A DNA stretch of 64,000 nt from Paramecium pentaurelia (taxonomy: Eukaryota; Ciliophora; Oligohymenophorea; Peniculida; Parameciidae): positions 423,717 through 487,716 of the forward strand of contig CAJJDO010000026.1 in the NCBI GenBank assembly GCA_905183005.1, given 5' to 3'. The number at the start of each line of letters is the position of its first letter. Position 1 is the first letter of the stretch. Position numbers and translations under genes: made by a program. Of the stretch, positions 62,268-64,000 are shown one piece after another. The notes beneath the pieces are model-generated. The model was not told the origin of the DNA, searched no databases, and saw nothing but the letters and a program-made list of their open reading frames with translations.

Positions 62268-64000
62268 AAAAATTGATTTAAATCAAGTTTAACAGCTTAA
62301 AACTCTTTAAATTTATTTTCAAATATGATGCTTTAGCCATATAATCTAAATTATTTTTAATTTGATCTAGCATTGATAAATGTTAAAGTTTTCCATCTTA
62401 TATTTACAAACTTAGCAAAAAAAAATATGACCAAAGCATTAACAAATAAAATTATTAATGCATTATTAATAGATGGCTATATCTAAGTTTTATCCTCATT
62501 TTTCCTAAAACTCATCATTATTATTAAAGATCATAAAGCCAAGAATAAAACTTTGGATTGAGAATAATAATACTAGAATAAGCATATTATTGTAAAATTC
62601 TAATTAACCCAAAATATAGTAATATAAGTAGATTAATATTTCTTTTTTTCATTTCTCTTTGTTGTGTTTGAAATCAGGTGGATAATCGATACTAGATAAC
62701 CAAAACTTGATATAGATTTCCTATTTGTGCAGAAGATTTAAAAAGAGAAATAAAAATATTTAAATCAACGCTTAATTTAGTATAATCATCTTAAAATTAT
62801 CACATAAATTTAAGAGTAATAATTGGAAGGTAAAAAAGTTGTAAAATGTTGATACTTTACAAGAAGAATAAGATGAGAAACCTCTATAAATTTATTTATT
62901 TACTATTACATCATTTTATTAATATTTAATAAATTTTACATACTTAATTTAATTATTATTATTTTTTGGATAATTTTTTTATAATTTTTTCTTCATAATA
63001 ACCTAAGAATTTTTATAAAATATCTATAAAAAAACTACAATCATCAAACATATAATTATTCCAAATTTCTATTTCATAATATTTATCAGAACTGAAATAA
63101 TTTATTGTTGCTTAATTGCTATATATTATAAAAAGACTAAAAAGAAAGATTGGTAGTAATAATTTGAATCAATATTTATTTAAGAACAGTTTACAAATTA
63201 AAAAATTAAAGTATTTTGATCAATTTTATAATTATTTTTTAATTTATTCATCTCTTTGTTAACATATATAGCTAATCTGAAAATTCAGCACTTAAAAGTC
63301 TTGATTTAGGAAATGGCATAGAAACAATTTTTGTTTTAATGACACTAAAATATTATCTTAAAATTACGATCTATTCTTTATTTGGTCCTTTGAAACTAAC
63401 AAGAGGTATATTCTTAATTTAGTTATATTTTCTTTTAATCTTTAATTTCTTCTGTTATCTTAATTTAGAAGTCCCTAAAATAAATTGGAACACTTTTTCA
63501 TTTTCATAATTTTAGATATCAAATTTAAATATTTAATCACAACTAATTTATATTTTTTAATATAAATTAATGCAATATTATTAATAAATTGATAAAAAAG
63601 CATAAAAAATAGGAGTATGATAAAAATTTAGAGAAATATAGATGAGAAATTATTGCTTTATGTTTCATTCTCATATTTGATTGTAGCTAAAAAAATAGAG
63701 AATGAACAAATATATCCAGCTTTTAAGTCTAATCGATTAAGGTTTTACAGGATATAAGGCTTTTTTTTTAATGCTAGTTTCTAATAAAATAGTAAAATCA
63801 AGCCAATTAAAGAGGCCTTCAAGGTTATACGAGTTTCAAAATAAGTTAAAAAAAGGATTATGATGGCCTTTTTACTCAATTTTATTTATTCCCAGAAATA
63901 GCTTGTCGATTCATATTCATTATATAGATAACAAATATGAGGTCTCAATTTAGAATTATTTAAAAAATTCTGTTTAAAATACATCAGCAAAAATAGTAAA
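62268..64000. other. Gene-poor AT-rich DNA
   Basis: I find no protein-like frame, intron-bounded exon, or telomeric repeat. Together with the upstream LINE and repeats this suggests a subtelomeric or otherwise non-genic region. Confidence 0.5.

Noticed and set aside
62268..64000. Telomere or subtelomeric satellite at the right end
   Set aside because: No CCCCAA/CCCAAA-type repeats or satellite arrays are present; only AT-rich unique-looking DNA.
1..64000. CRISPR arrays, bacterial operons or ribosome binding sites
   Set aside because: The sequence is eukaryotic (spliceosomal introns, ciliate code, dynein, condensin, retromer); no spaced short repeats were seen.

Overview
The window is a piece of ciliate, almost certainly Paramecium, macronuclear DNA. 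TAA and TAG are read as glutamine inside every recognisable gene and TGA is the only stop. The sequence is strongly AT-rich, genes are tightly packed on both strands, and almost every gene is cut by introns of about 20-32 nt that start GT and end AG. I rebuilt gene models by reading with the ciliate code, removing these tiny introns, and requiring the exon sum to be a multiple of three with a TGA end. Tetrahymena is less likely because its introns are longer.

Left part (1-19.8 kb): the 3' three-quarters of an axonemal dynein heavy chain, a small S49 (SppA-like) peptidase, a disordered protein, a SulP/SLC26 anion transporter with STAS domain, a secreted GH13 alpha-amylase, a RING-H2 protein, a multi-spanning membrane protein and, on the minus strand, a sperm-tail PG-rich-repeat (STPGR) axonemal protein.

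Middle (20-40 kb): a myristoylation-type protein with a 1-nt indel, an uncertain coding stretch, a four-TM protein, a DHHC-type acyltransferase whose catalytic Cys is Ser (with a decayed tandem copy upstream), a BAH+PHD protein, an ArfGAP with polyglutamine encoded by TAA repeats, condensin CAP-H, two coiled-coil proteins, retromer VPS26, a methyltransferase, an MPN-domain (CSN6-like) protein, and a GSK3/CDK-type kinase with altered catalytic motifs. The last two are divergent with 21 bp between their start codons.

Right part (40-58 kb): a type I membrane protein, an ankyrin-Sec7-PH ArfGEF, a coiled-coil protein, ribosomal protein eS17, an AGC kinase, two small proteins, ribosomal eL8, a protein with a poly-A indel, a type III PI4-kinase, a novel protein, a twin-CX3C (small-Tim-like) protein, a cyclic-nucleotide-type K+ channel, ribosomal eL18 and a MORN-repeat protein. 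Both eL8 and eL18 carry an intron directly after the ATG.

End (58-64 kb): a degenerate LINE (C2H2 finger, AP endonuclease, broken reverse transcriptase), then a 967-bp sequence present twice on either side of a single N, each copy holding a 160-bp inverted repeat, then gene-poor AT-rich DNA. This looks like a chromosome-end or assembly-edge region. No telomeric repeats, rRNA, tRNA or CRISPR arrays were seen.
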